DNA from: Anoplolepis gracilipes
Lineage: Eukaryota; Arthropoda; Insecta; Hymenoptera; Formicidae
Assembly: GCF_047496725.1 (NCBI RefSeq)
Contig: NW_027328668.1
Span: 1 to 64,000 of the forward strand
Reading direction: 5' to 3'
DNA: 64,000 nt
Part shown: piece after piece, positions 1-11,483 of the stretch
Position numbering within the stretch: position 1 is the first letter of the stretch
Layout: every line of letters starts with the position of its first letter
Notes under the pieces: model-generated
What the model saw: only the letters and a program-made list of their open reading frames with translations
The model's database searches: none
Told to the model about the DNA's origin: nothing
Made by a program: the position numbers and the translations under genes

Positions 1-1
1 C

Positions 2-1620
2 ACTTCAACATCTACTACATCTACTTCCACACGATCTCCTAAAATTATTAATTTTTCTTCAATCAAAACAGTCACTGAGACAAATAGTGAACAAGATTCC
101 TATATCAGTGACACGTCCGATAGCGATACTCCTATAAACGGCGCCAAATCTAAAGTTGAAATAGATTTAGAAAATTTTTACGATAACACAATGACGCAGA
201 ATAATCCTTTTGCTACTCTCAAATACGCGGTTGAGGTTGTTCCTTATTTCGACGGTCAAAATATCCCATTAAATTATTTCATTGAAGGATGTAAAGAAGC
301 AAATTCTATGTTACCTAAAAAGACAGAACCACAACTAACCAAAATAATAAGAACAAGAATAATCGGTGAAGCTCGTCGCACAATACAAGATCGAAATTTT
401 GATAGCGTTTCACACTTAACCATGTATTTAAAACATATACGGACCAACCAAAAATGTTTATCAGTTGCAAGGAGAACTAGAATGTATATATCAAAAAAGC
501 GAAAACGTGGTAACATATGCAAATAGAGTTAAATTCTTGGGGAAACAAATTTTAGAAGCATATAAAACCTCGAGAAATATTGCGGTTGACCAGAATATTA
601 AAGCATCAATAAAAAAAGACAACACAGATGAACAAATGCTTCATTAAAGGATTGAAACCAGAAATTGAGCAAAGAATTTCATAAACTTCAGAGGTAAATG
701 CCAGTAGATAGACAGTAGCCAACGCTTTAAGAATAGAGAGAGAGCTTCAAGAAATGACAGATTAACAACAGGGAACGGACCACTCAGGAAGACAAAGGAG
801 CACCAGTTCGCGAGAAATCTGTCAAATCTGTTATAAGGAAGGACACGTGGCCAACGATTGCAGGAAATATTTACAAGCATCTCAAACAATTAATAACCGA
901 ACAGATTTAGGACCCGACATCCTAATTTGCCTTTGCAAAAAACGTGGACACACAGCGGATAAATGCCGATACCGTGATCCTCAATTTCTCTCTCTCTCTC
1001 TCTCTCTGTCTCCCTCTCTCCCTCTTTCCCTCTTTCCCTCTCTCCCTCTCTCCCTCTTTCCCTCTCTCCCTCTCTCCCTCCCTCTCCCTCTCCCTTCCTC
1101 TCTCTCCCTCTCTCTCTCTCTCCCTCTCTCTCATTGACCGGTAAATATAATACAAGAAAAGGCAACTATCTGTCAATTATGTTCAAAACCCGATCACGAT
1201 GCGAAATCTTGTCGACGAGGGAATGTCAACAATACAGCTAACAAGATCTCAATAATCTGCCAATAGTGCAAAAAACCTAGACATTCAGCTAACAACTGTT
1301 GCAAAAACTAAATGAAAATAAGCTCCGGATTGCATATCAGATTTGTAACAATTTTAGTCATGTTGCAAAAGATTGTTGATCCAACATAAGACAGCAGAAC
1401 CTATATAAATTTGTTCTGTCGATATTGCAAGGAGCAGGGACACCTGTTAGAAAACTGTCAAGTGCGCCTTGCTAATAATCAAAAGAAAAATAAGACGCAG
1501 GGAAACTACAATAGTCCCTCGACATCGAGTGCGAAGCAGGGGCCCGAACCAGAAACGCGCCCACACAAAACTCAGGTAGCCAAGTAGATAAAACCGAAAC
1601 GAGAATACGACCAGTAACGA
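2..1620 (+). pseudogene. gag: Retroelement gag relic with multiple CCHC zinc knuckles
   Basis: The frame is open from base 2 to 526, with a Ser/Thr-rich start and a capsid-like part (e.g. VVPYFDGQNIPLNYF near 235). It then shifts frame near 465-526 and meets stops at 645, 680 and 762. The nucleocapsid part is clear: CX2CX4HX4C knuckles at 820-861 (ICQICYKEGHVANDC), 1171-1212 and 1417-1458, a fourth with an internal stop at 1258-1299, one with CX1C spacing at 928-966, and a sixth remnant near 1340-1375. A CT microsatellite splits the array. In the family, gag packages the element RNA. Five to six knuckles is more than the usual one or two. It belongs to the same fossil as the protease and RT downstream and is not functional. 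Confidence 0.8.
985..1134. repeat. CT-rich microsatellite inside gag
   Basis: Imperfect (CT)n/(CCCT)n tract between the second and third zinc knuckles. The Leu/Ser and Arg/Glu ORFs across it are artefacts of the repeat. Confidence 0.95.
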
Positions 1621-2372
1621 TAAATCTCGACAAACAGAGTCGCGTGCCTAACGTTCAAATAATCATCAATGATATGGCAAACGTAACTTTCATACAGAAT
1701 CCGGACCGAATGTTATTAAGTGTAGACCGAATGTTATTAAAACCTCGTGCCTGAAGGAATAAATATTAATTATACAAACATTTAAAAATTAAATGATATA
1801 AATAATTACTCTGTTTATACTCTGGGCGAAATTACATTAATTCTTTTCGAAATACCGGTTACTTTCCAGATCGTTTCTAACAATTTCCCGATCTCACAAT
1901 CTGGCATACTCGGAAACGACTTTTTCAAACAAACCACGTCAAAAATTGACTACGCTCAAGGGCACTTGAATATTTTCAAAATCAGCATACTCTTTTTATC
2001 GCCTGAAGCCATTATAGTACTTCCATGATCCAAATCATTATTTTAGGTGAGAATAGAAAATCCTGAATTAAAGTCGGATATATACCCAAATTAAAACTAG
2101 CATCCGGAATTCACTTGAAAGATACTATCGTAGAAAACATCACTGGAAAGGCATACTTAAACATCATAAACACTCTGCACGAAGAAATGGAAGTTCAAGT
2201 TTCTACTTTGCGCTTAAAATCTTTAAACGATTTATTCGACGATTAAGAACCGAAAACAATTTTAAGCAACCAAGTAGAAGACAAAAAATTCACAAATGAT
2301 GAAATCAACAGAAACTTATAATCGAAGACGAAGAAGAAAAAATTAATCAAGAAGAAATTGAAAATAATAATG
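1621..2372 (+). pseudogene. Retroelement aspartic protease / pol linker relic
   Basis: With frameshifts and stops, the translation holds a retropepsin end: a TLGEITLILFEIPVTFQIV-like stretch (1,825-1,880), then SGILGNDFF (1,902-1,928) and a KIDYA box. This is the layout of Ty3/gypsy proteases ([I/L]LGxDFL). The catalytic DT/SGA site is not clearly readable. A second fossil at 20.4-20.55 kb has the equivalent GLLGSDFL. The downstream Glu/Lys-rich linker is cut by the LTR insertion at 2,373. In the family this enzyme cleaves the Gag-Pol polyprotein; here it is dead. Confidence 0.65.
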
Positions 2373-3229
2373 TGTTACGTCGTCTTGACTGCACGATTCC
2401 TTCCTTCCACGGAACTTTAACACTAACTGTCTACACTATGACACTCACTAGGGCATACTGTCTCAACGACTCTCGCGGAGTCGTGGTAACAACTGAGAAC
2501 GCGATAACAATTTGTTATTATAAAAAACGGAAAAGGACAGTACGACTCTAATCTATTAGAAAATCATAATAATACACTTAATATCAAAGTCCAAGTCCTC
2601 TCACAAAATCATGAGCGCGCGATAACAACTTGTTATCATAAAAAACAGAAAAGGGCAGTACGACTCTAATCTATTGGGAAATGATAATAATGCACTTAAT
2701 ACTAAAGTCTAAGTCCTCTCACAAAATCATGAAACACATTCTTTTCCATATGATTTCCAAATACACTGGAAGCACAAAAAAAACAGGAAACGGGTTCCTG
2801 ACAACGTTAGAAGAATTTCTAATTAGAACCGATAGAACTATCAGCAGAGAACATAGAAAATAATATGACTCAGAACCACATGAGCGATAATCTTGCTCCA
2901 AAAATCATATAAAAGAGAGGTTTTGGAAGAAAACGAACATAAGCTCTTTTACCAGTCTACTTTAACCCGTCATTCTGTGAAATGAACGACAAAAGTTTAT
3001 CGGTGAACCACCAGGACCGGCGAATCCACGGCAACACTCCGACGGCAATTGGACCACGGAGGATTTTCCAGGCTCGCAAACGAAACCAACGCCAGTCCGT
3101 TTAAACCCTGATCGTTCAATAGTGGTCTACTTCCATATTATTTACTCTTCCTCTTGTTCCGTTTCGTTTCTTTTTCTCCTCTATCTTTCCCTCATTTACT
3201 TATTATTTCATGTATTTAAATTTGCATAG

Positions 3230-3512
3230 TGCCCAAACCAATAGTTTGCCGTTACGCCTTAAAGAGCGGAAATACTTAAACCGTTGGAAGCAATCAGTAT
3301 TACCCAGGCGTCGGTCCCCCCGACTTATCAAACTATCAAAAAGGACGAATAAATCGGAACACGCGACACGCAAAATTCCCCGTCGAACACCTTCTCCTTC
3401 GCAACCTCCATCACTCCAACGTTTTCCATCATTAATGTCCATATCCTCAGAAGACCTCTGGAATATCATCACGGAAGTGTTTGAAGACTTTCACCTTCCG
3501 GCATACCCTTAA
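3230..3512 (+). CDS. LTR-encoded basic/Ser-Pro ORF, family I (second exon)
   Basis: The second exon of the LTR ORF begins after the acceptor ATAG (3,226-3,229), at TGCCC. The open frame runs to 3,512 and extends back to an ATG at 3,210 inside the presumed intron. The product has a basic Arg-rich middle (LPRRRSPRL), a Pro/Ser stretch (RRTPSPSQPPS) and an acidic helical end (SSEDLWNIITEVFEDF). That end resembles the C-termini of the family II LTR ORFs at 7.3 and 5.9 kb. The presumed donor here reads GTGGTC instead of GTAAGT, so splicing may be lost. No known domain is recognised and the function is unknown. Confidence 0.45.
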
Positions 3513-3802
3513 TCTCCAATGTCTCCTTCGCCTATACACATACTTACACACTTCTTTATTTTGCATTTCTTTTTTTTATTTTAATAAGATTATTGTAAAC
3601 TTCCAATTAGAATTTAAAATTTAATAGTAGAGTCTCTCTCTCCTTTCTCTATTCTGATTGACGTCCTCCGCACTAATGTAACACCCTCGATTAAAACACT
3701 CACACACACGCGTACACAACCACACGTACTCACGCGAATATAAAATAGAGAATGATTGTAATTTAATAACAAACACATGTAAACACATATATATTATTAT
3801 AC

Positions 3803-3932
3803 GTTAGAGATTAAAGTCGCTAGTATTTAATTATAAACAACAGGTTAATTAAAACGACCTGACTAGCCAAAATCATTCAATTTATTCACACGACGTTTCG
3901 ACCATATGGTTGTGGTCGAAACGTCTCAAAAC
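3803..3932 (-). mobile_element. Penelope-like element terminus inside LTR A
   Basis: The stretch from TTAGAGATTAAAGTCGCTAG to TGGTTGTGGTC is the reverse complement of the Penelope end at about 16,120-16,238. It carries the CGACGTTTCGACCATATGG core. It replaces part of the LTR 3' region and so came after LTR A. Confidence 0.75.
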
Positions 3933-4018
3933 CTACATCCTGACCCGCACGGTTTCGAGAGCTGGCTGTTACGCCTTTCCTTTTAACTCATCCTTCCCGA
4001 GTCTGGACGTAACAAATG

Positions 4019-5375
4019 AAAGTAATAAAAACAAAATTGAGGGAAATTAAAAATATCGATAACTCAAAAATTTTCGGAGAGAGAAGTTACCAAACCTCTC
4101 CTGAAGAATTCACTCCAAAATCTTCGAAGGAGGTTACCAGGCCTCCCAAGAAGGGAATGATTCTAGGGTTTCGGAGGGAAATTTCCAAACTTCGACAGAA
4201 AATCCTAAGTCCGTCGATTATGAGGAGGGAAGTTACCAAACCTCACTACTTAATTCGACAAAATCCTATTTTGATGAGGGAAGAAATCTTTTATCCTTCC
4301 CAGACCTCAAAATTTCGCAGGTTAGATTATCTATAAAAAAATGATAAATCAGAAACCTCTCATGTTAAGTACAAAAGAACTCTTTAAAAGGGCTCAAAAA
4401 TATAACGAAAATAATATAAAAAATCCTTTGAATATTCAATACAAAAATAAACCGTCTTCAAAAGTTACTTCTCTTTTATTAAATTAATCTCAAGAAATTA
4501 TAGTAAAATCAAAAGCCACGCATAAATCAAAACATAAAGAAAATTAACAAGTCAAGATTGAAAAATGTTGAATAATCACTGAAGAAGAAAAAGAAGATCG
4601 ACTCACTGAAATTATACAATCATTAAGATTGGAATATTTAAACAGAATCGAGAGAGACAGCATAATAAAGTTAATAATGAACAGTCAAGATAGATTCCAT
4701 ACTCTGGGAGAAAAATTAACCACAACTCATGTATTACAGCACAAAATACCAACTGTAGACGATCAACCTATAAATACTCGTCAATATCGGTTTCCTCAGA
4801 ATATTAGATCAATTAGGGAGAGCACAATATTTTTCGATATGCGATTTAGCATCCGGATTTTACCAGATTAAAATGGATCCTGAAAACTGTCATAAAACAA
4901 CTTTTATAATCCCTTATGGACACTATGAATTCGACCGGATGTCTTTCAGTCTAAAAAAACCCGCTACCTTCAACGCCTAATGGACTTAGTGTTAACTGGG
5001 CTACTTTTGAGACTGCTCTACGGCGAAATATCAAACCGTGAGAGCTGTCACTTTAGGTCACACCCCACGAATCTTACGTTACGTGGACAATAAAACTTTA
5101 ACAAAAACCCCCGAAAGGCGAGACCAACTCTAAATAAGATAATTTAGAAATTGTATTGAACATAAACATTAGAACGGCTCTCTAAACTCTAAAAGAATTT
5201 GAAATAAAACAGAGTCACCGTAACTCGAAGCAGATACTTAAAACTATAATCGTAAATTTAAAACGGCGACGAAAATTTAAGAAACATTTGACAAGAGAGC
5301 TCGTCTGACGGACTACCTAAAGTGACAGATGTTTATAATAAATTTCTAAATAGCGATAAGCGACTCTGACGGTAT
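4019..5375 (+). pseudogene. pol: Ty3/gypsy-type reverse transcriptase relic
   Basis: Continues the fossil after LTR A. Recognisable pieces: an RT entry segment around 4,705-4,800 (IPTVDDQPINTRQYRFPQ), then, after an internal deletion of the fingers, ILDQLGRAQYFSICDLASGF and QIKMDPENCHKTTF (about 4,800-4,905), and YGHYEFDRMSF (about 4,915-4,945). The first catalytic Asp lies in the CDLASG box. The YxDD box is not preserved. Stops and frameshifts are common after 4,975. No RNase H or integrase follows; the rest of pol is missing between LTR B and LTR C. The family copies element RNA into DNA, and this copy is dead. Confidence 0.8.
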
Positions 5376-6402
5376 TGTTACGTCCTGTCGGTTCCACGAA
5401 AACAACGCAATAATCGTCCGATCAGTCATCAACAAAAGAAGGGACGCGCAATAAAAAGGACCATTATTAAACACATGCCGGAAAGGATCGATAGCGAGAT
5501 CCTCTAAATGAATAAACAACAAACACAGCTGCATAATCTCACTGCTCTACCCCTTTGAAAACGCTTTTTCTATTGACACACTACTACCCCGAAATAGATT
5601 TTCCTTCCCCTTCAGATTCTTCCCCCGTACCCCTTTCACCTTCGGTCATCGACATATCCGATGACTCACCGCCGTCGTCCCCCTCAACCTTTTTCTTCAT
5701 CCATAATCCTGTCGGATAGTTCATCAAACCACACGATTGAACTTCCCGACTCCTCTCTTGAATACTCCCCAGCAGATCCCGATACCTTTGCGCTCCCCTC
5801 TCTAGAATCCGAGCTTTCTTCTATGTCCTCTTCCACTCTCCTTAACCTAGTAGATAGCGTTCTCGAAGATTGCGATATCACGACGTAACCCTCTTTACAC
5901 TTTTTCCAAATTCTTATTACTTTCTAATAAATTATTGTATTAAATTTCAACCAGGATAAACTTTAAAATCACACTCGTTCCCCTTCTTTTCTGGTTGACG
6001 TCTTCTGTACTGATGTAACATCCGCTATCTACACACACTTAAATCTAAGGTCGTTATTAGAAATATAAAATAAAAATCATATGTATAACGCTAATGAATA
6101 AATGTAAATCGAAATACTAAATGATCAGTAAATTTATTTAACTCCCTCAACTCACACTCCGCATAAGATCACACTTGGTCCCGTCCCATGTAAAAGAGAT
6201 TCGATTCTCTGACCAAAAAGGAACCACCGAGCAAGCGTTCGCATAAACAGAGTAATAAAGACATTCGTCGTTTACCTGTTTTGCTAGCCTCCAGCTCGCT
6301 CGACCGAGTCACTCGTCTGTTTTTGTTAAAATTTTTTACATCGGAACAGTTCCTGTTACGCCCTTCCTCTGACCCATCCTTTCCACGGACCTGGATGTAA
6401 CA
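5376..6402 (+). mobile_element. LTR B (family II), internally deleted
   Basis: Starts TGTTACGTCCTGTCGG and ends GGATGTAACA. Near 5,540 the U3 (through CACAGCTGCATAATC) joins directly to the ORF region seen in LTR E at about 13,985, so the TATA box, first exon and intron are lost. The 5' flank is GTAT; no matching 3' duplication follows, because LTR C sequence begins immediately. Confidence 0.8.
5661..5888 (+). pseudogene. LTR-encoded Ser/Pro-rich ORF, family II, 3' part (LTR B)
   Basis: A 75-codon stretch with the family motif LEYSPADPD and the acidic C-terminus LLNLVDSVLEDCDITT. An indel near 5,665-5,695 separates it from the upstream reading frame found in LTR E, and the first exon is deleted. 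This copy keeps the correct C-terminal frame that LTR E has lost. Function unknown. Confidence 0.5.
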
Positions 6403-6785
6403 AACACAACTGAGTAAATTCTAAAATTTCCTAATTTTCACGGGCTCAGCAACAATCAAAAGATACCTTCGGACCAATCGCAATACGTGGTCCCGTCTAA
6501 CACGCCTCAGGAAAATTATATAAAAAGGGAGAATTGCGAGAACGCTTAAAAACATTATTCTTAACACTCCTCAAGCTTTTAGAACTTTTAAAGTCGATCA
6601 TCTCAGAAATTCGGGGTCGATAGACAGTAGTGTTGTACCAGTAATTTCTCTCGGAAGCTTGACTTTCGTTCTGGCTCTCATTTATCATAAATTCAGTGCG
6701 CGACCCAGGAACACAACCCTCAACGTTCAGCTGCAGCACAACAGGACGGAGGAAACACCACGAGACTACTGACTTCACTCAAATA

Positions 6786-6846
6786 GTAAGTCGAGCTTAA
6801 TTAAATCAGTTCTACCCGTCACGTACTAAAGGTCGCCCTGCTTTAG
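6786..6846 (+). other. Predicted LTR intron (LTR C)
   Basis: Donor ATA|GTAAGT and acceptor TTTAG|TGCC, with a branch-like TACTAAA at about 6,825. The 61-bp size is normal for insect introns. Joining the exons creates an ATG from A + TG. The region from the TATA box to the donor has no other ATG. Confidence 0.65.
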
Positions 6847-7317
6847 TGCCTAAAGTATCTTCGACTCGCCATTTTTCAAAAGCCATCCATGGGTCGACCG
6901 GACGAACCGTGCCGTTCTTCCAGTGAAGACGATATTTTTCCATCCTCGTCCCCCAATTACGATTTAGAGTACCCACAGTGTTCCTCTCTCTTATACACAC
7001 GTTACTCACGCACCAACTATTCTCCCGTAGAACACTGGCCTACTCTCTCGTATTCACCGGTACCCCTATCTCCCGATACCTCTCCTATATACCGCGATTC
7101 ATGGTCACCAAGACCTCTCACTCCTTCAGCAGATTCTTCTAATTGTTCCACATTAACAATATCTGACGATTCCGTAGGCAGTTCTGTAACCCTCGCCTAT
7201 ACTCCCGCAGATCCTGACCCTCTCTCTTCCTTGAGATTAGAGATAGCAAGAATACTTATCCCTAAACTCCTTGAAATTATAGATTCCGTATTCCAAGAAT
7301 TAGAAACGAACTTGTAA
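6847..7317 (+). CDS. LTR-encoded Ser/Pro/Asp-rich ORF, family II (LTR C)
   Basis: Second exon of the LTR gene. The frame used from 6,889 to the stop at 7,317 gives 142 residues rich in Ser, Pro, Thr and acidic residues. Motifs YSPVPLSPDTSP and YTPADPD are shared with LTR E and B, and the end LLEIIDSVFQELE looks like a short amphipathic helix. From the splice-made ATG, one indel around 6,885 is needed to enter this frame, so the copy may be broken. There is no signal peptide or membrane segment. It recalls accessory ORFs held inside LTRs of some retroviruses, but I recognise no homologue and assign no function. Confidence 0.5.
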   Translation, partial: CLKYLRLAIFQKPSMGRPDEPCRSSSEDDIFPSSSPNYDLEYPQCSSLLYTRYSRTNYSPVEHWPTLSYSPVPLSPDTSPIYRDSWSPRPLTPSADSSNCSTLTISDDSVGSSVTLAYTPADPDPLSSLRLEIARILIPKLLEIIDSVFQELETNL

Positions 7318-7851
7318 AACATACATAGTTTTTTTAATAACAAAAATAAAATATGTAAACTTTCCACCCAAAACATAAACTTTAGACTCTCACTCTCTCC
7401 CTCATTATTCTGGCTAATGGACCTCCGTACTTATGTAACACCCGCGATTAACACACACACACACATACACACACACACACACACATTTACTTAAATCTAA
7501 GGCCGCTATTAGAAAAATAATATAAAAGAATCATACGTGTAACGTTAGGATTTAAATGAATAAATGTAAATCGAAATATTAAATGATTAACAAATTTATT
7601 TAACTCCCTCTCTCTATCCGCGAAAGATCACACTTGGTCCCGTCCGGTGTAAAAGAGATTTGATTCTCTCACCAAAAAAGGATCACCGAGCGAGCGTTCA
7701 CATAAACAATGTAATATTGATACCCCGTCGTTTACCTGTTTTGCTAACCTTCAGCTCACTCGACCGAGTCGTCGGTAAGACATTTGACCTCGGAATAGTT
7801 CCTGTTACGACCTTCCTCTGACCTATTCTTTCCACGGGCCTGGACGTAACA

Positions 7852-8126
7852 CTATCATTATTGACTATTGGTGCGACATCCCCCCCGCAGAAGGTCAGTC
7901 AAGATGAAATATACTTTCAAATCAACGAATTCGAATCCGTGTAAGTAATACAATGTAAAGTTGAAGTCAACTGAATAATCAGGAAATGAGGGTTCTCTCA
8001 TACCATGGATGTATATAACGAAAAATATTCATACGTAGGAGACATACCTCGCGATATATGTAAACGAATGCACAACCAGAGTAGTTACCAGTTAGGAACC
8101 ACTTACATAAAATCTAATCAAAAAAC
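7852..8126 (+). pseudogene. env: Envelope-like glycoprotein relic, 5' part
   Basis: Part of an envelope-like reading frame interrupted by LTR D. Around 7,950-8,126 it has Cys and His residues spaced as in mononegavirus-type (chuvirus-like) surface glycoproteins captured by some insect LTR elements. An example is DICKRMHNQSSYQ at 8,056-8,094. At least one in-frame stop is present. The frame continues in the right register at 11,488 once LTR D and one copy of the 4-bp target site are set aside. The family mediates membrane fusion; this old copy is defective. Confidence 0.5.
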
Positions 8127-8899
8127 TGTTACGTCGTCTCGACTGCACGATTCCTTCCTTCCGCGGAACTTTAAGACTAACCATCTACAACACTCACTAG
8201 AGCATATTACCTCAACGACTCTCGCGGAGTCGTGGTAACGACCGAGCGCGCGATAGATTAGAATCGTACTGTCCTTTTCTATTTTTTATGATAACAACTT
8301 GTTATCATAAAAAATAGAAAAAGACAGTACGATTCTAATCTATTGGGAAATTATAATAACGTACTTAATACCAAGTCCTCTCACAAAATCATGAATCACA
8401 TCCTTTTCCATATGACTTCCGAAAAACAGGAAACGGGTTCCTGACAAGGTTAGATGAGTTTCTAATTGGAACTGATAGATCTATCAGCAGAGAGCATAGA
8501 GAATAATATGATTCAGTATCACATAAGAAATAATCTTGCCCCAAAAACCATATAAAGAAGAGGTTTTTGGGAAAAGACAAGCACAAGCTCTCTCTCGAAT
8601 TTCATCAGTCTGTTTTAACCCGTCACCCAGTGAAAATGAATAGTGGAAATCTATCGGTGAACCACCCGGACTGACGTTTCAAGTCTAACGAATCAACGAC
8701 AACGGCGCAATTTGACCATGAAGCATTTTGCAGACTCGAAGACGTAATTAACGCCACTGAAGGAAATCCGGTTGAACCCTGATCACTCAATAGTAAGTCC
8801 ACATCCATTTTGTTTACTCTTTCTCTTGTTTCTCTTTCAGTTTTTTTTCTCCCCTCATCTTTCTCTTATTTACTTATTATTTCTTTTAAATTTACATAG

Positions 8900-9195
8900 T
8901 GCCCAAATTTTTGATTCACCGTTACGCCTTAAGGGGAGGAGATATTTAAACCGTTGGAAGAAGTCAGTACTGCCCAGGCGTCGGTCCCCGCGACTTCTCA
9001 AATAATTAAAAAGAGTGAATAAATCGCAAGCCTTGTGATTGCCTTCGAACACGCAAAATCCCCCGTCAAACACTTTCTTCTTTTCAACCTCCATCACTTC
9101 TACGTTTTCCGTCATTGACATCCATATCCTCGGACGACCTTTGGAATATCGTCACGGAAGTCTTTGAAAACTTTCATCTTCCTGCATATCCTTAA
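8900..9195 (+). pseudogene. LTR-encoded ORF, family I (LTR D copy)
   Basis: Close to the LTR A ORF (QSVLPRRRSPRL-type middle and DDLWNIVTEVFENFHLPAYP end) but broken by a stop at about 9,005 and a shift after it. The preceding intron (GTAAGT donor 8,793, ACATAG acceptor ending 8,899) keeps intact splice sites, unlike LTR A. Confidence 0.45.
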
Positions 9196-9224
9196 GATTA
9201 CCAGGAATCTTCAATGTCTCCTTC

Positions 9225-10226
<1,002 letters not shown>

Positions 10227-10347
10227 ACACACCCACACGTACTCACGCGAACACCAATTAGAGAATAATTATAATTTAATTTCATGCCTACGTACACACA
10301 TATACATATATTTGTAACCAAACCTAGCAATAATTAGATGTAATATA

Positions 10348-11189
10348 TAGGGTGTTCCAGAACAATCTTCCGTCCGTAAAATGACGTATTTCTGACACAA
10401 TTCTAAGACAATTTTTTCTTTAAATTTTTCCAAAATTTGGTTTGAAGCGTAGTTTTTGTGTTATAAGCAAAAATAGTTAGCAAATCACGCGTCGAGTATA
10501 GAAGGCAGGCAGGAGCGCCGCGGCGCACCGCGAGCGCGGGCGCAGCTGACCGTCCGACGGGTGATTACCGCCGCATGAGTCGCTAACTATTTTATCTTAT
10601 AGCATAAAATTATGCTTTAAATAAAATTTTGGTAAAGAAGAAAATGTCTTATAATTACGTCAGGAATACGTATTCCTTAAAATAACATTACTTTAATGAC
10701 CAAAAGTTGTTCCGAATCGCCGGCCGTCGGACGCTGCGATCAGCTGATTGCTACACGCGATGTGTGTATGTCTGAGTGTGTGCGTAAAAGAAAGGAACAA
10801 AGTGAGTGAAAGAAAGAGAGAGAGAGAAATAACAGCCTCCGCGACGGCGACGCTTCATCGACATTGTCGTTAACGACTTTAGACTGATCGATATATTGAT
10901 TTTCCGGCATAATTTTTTTAATTTCCGGCATAAGCATAATTTTATGTTATAAGATAAAATAGTTAGCGACTCATGCGGCGGTAATCACTCGTCGAACGGT
11001 CAGCTGCGCCCGCGCTCGCGGTGTGCCGCGCCTATCTGCTTTCTGTACTCGATGTGTGATTTGCTAATTATTTTTGCTTATAACTCAAAAACTAAGCTTC
11101 AAATCAAATTTTGGTAGAGGAAAAATTGTCTTAAAATTGTGTCAGGAATACGTCATTTTACGGACGGAAGGTTGTTCTGGGACACCCTG
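10348..11189. mobile_element. Palindromic MITE (CAGGGTGTCC family), copy 1
   Basis: 842-bp foldback element. The left end reads AGGGTGTTCCAGAACAA and the right end is its complement (TTGTTCTGGGACACCCTG), flanked by TA. The long inverted arms share GCGCC/GGCGC-rich and AGCTGACCGTCC segments. TA duplication and TIRs point to a Tc1/mariner-type non-autonomous element. Copy 2 lies at 50,737-62,074. Confidence 0.85.
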
Positions 11190-11483
11190 TATATACAAAA
11201 TTATGAATAAATTTATGTAATACTAAAAACTCAATTCTCTTCGTGACTTCTAACCCCTCTATCGGTTGAAAGATCGCACTTGGTTCTATCCCGCGTAATA
11301 AGGATTAATTTGCTTTATCAAAAAGGACCTTTCGAACGAATGTCCAAAATAACAAGTAATAGCGATATTCATTATCGTTGACTTGTTTTTGGACCTGATA
11401 ATTAAACCTACATCCGTACAGTTTCGAGAGCTGGCTGTTACGCCCTTCCTTCTAACTCATCCTTCTCAAGTCTGAACCTAACA

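Larger units (their letters stand above)
2373..4014 (+). mobile_element. Solo LTR A (family I) in the gypsy-type fossil
   Basis: Starts TGTTACGTCG and ends GGACGTAACA. It is flanked by a perfect 4-bp duplication AATG (2,369-2,372 and 4,015-4,018), typical of Ty3/gypsy integration. It carries a TATA box (CATATAAAAG, 2,916-2,925), an intron-like stretch (3,122-3,229), a small ORF, a CA tract and a U5-like end. A Penelope terminus has landed in its 3' part (3,803-3,932). No internal retroelement DNA lies between two copies here, so it is a solo LTR. It splits older pol sequence. Confidence 0.88.
6403..7851 (+). mobile_element. LTR C (family II), 5'-truncated
   Basis: Lacks the TGTTACRTCC start. 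It begins in U3 (CTGAGTAAATTCTAAAATTT, about 6,410, also at about 13,444 in LTR E) and runs through a TATA box (ATTATATAAAAAGGG, about 6,515), first exon, GTAAGT donor (6,786), ORF, CA tract and U5 to GGACGTAACA at 7,851. The 3' flank CTAT differs by one base from the GTAT before LTR B. Confidence 0.8.

Noticed and set aside
890..1176. ORFs rich in Ser/Leu or Arg/Glu (also at 26,296-26,670 and 32,338-32,652)
   Set aside because: They read CT microsatellites and have no other support.
7866..7885. TGGTGCGACATCC after LTR C as a primer binding site
   Set aside because: It is 17 bp from the LTR end and lies in DNA that reads as part of the envelope relic, so chance resemblance is likelier.
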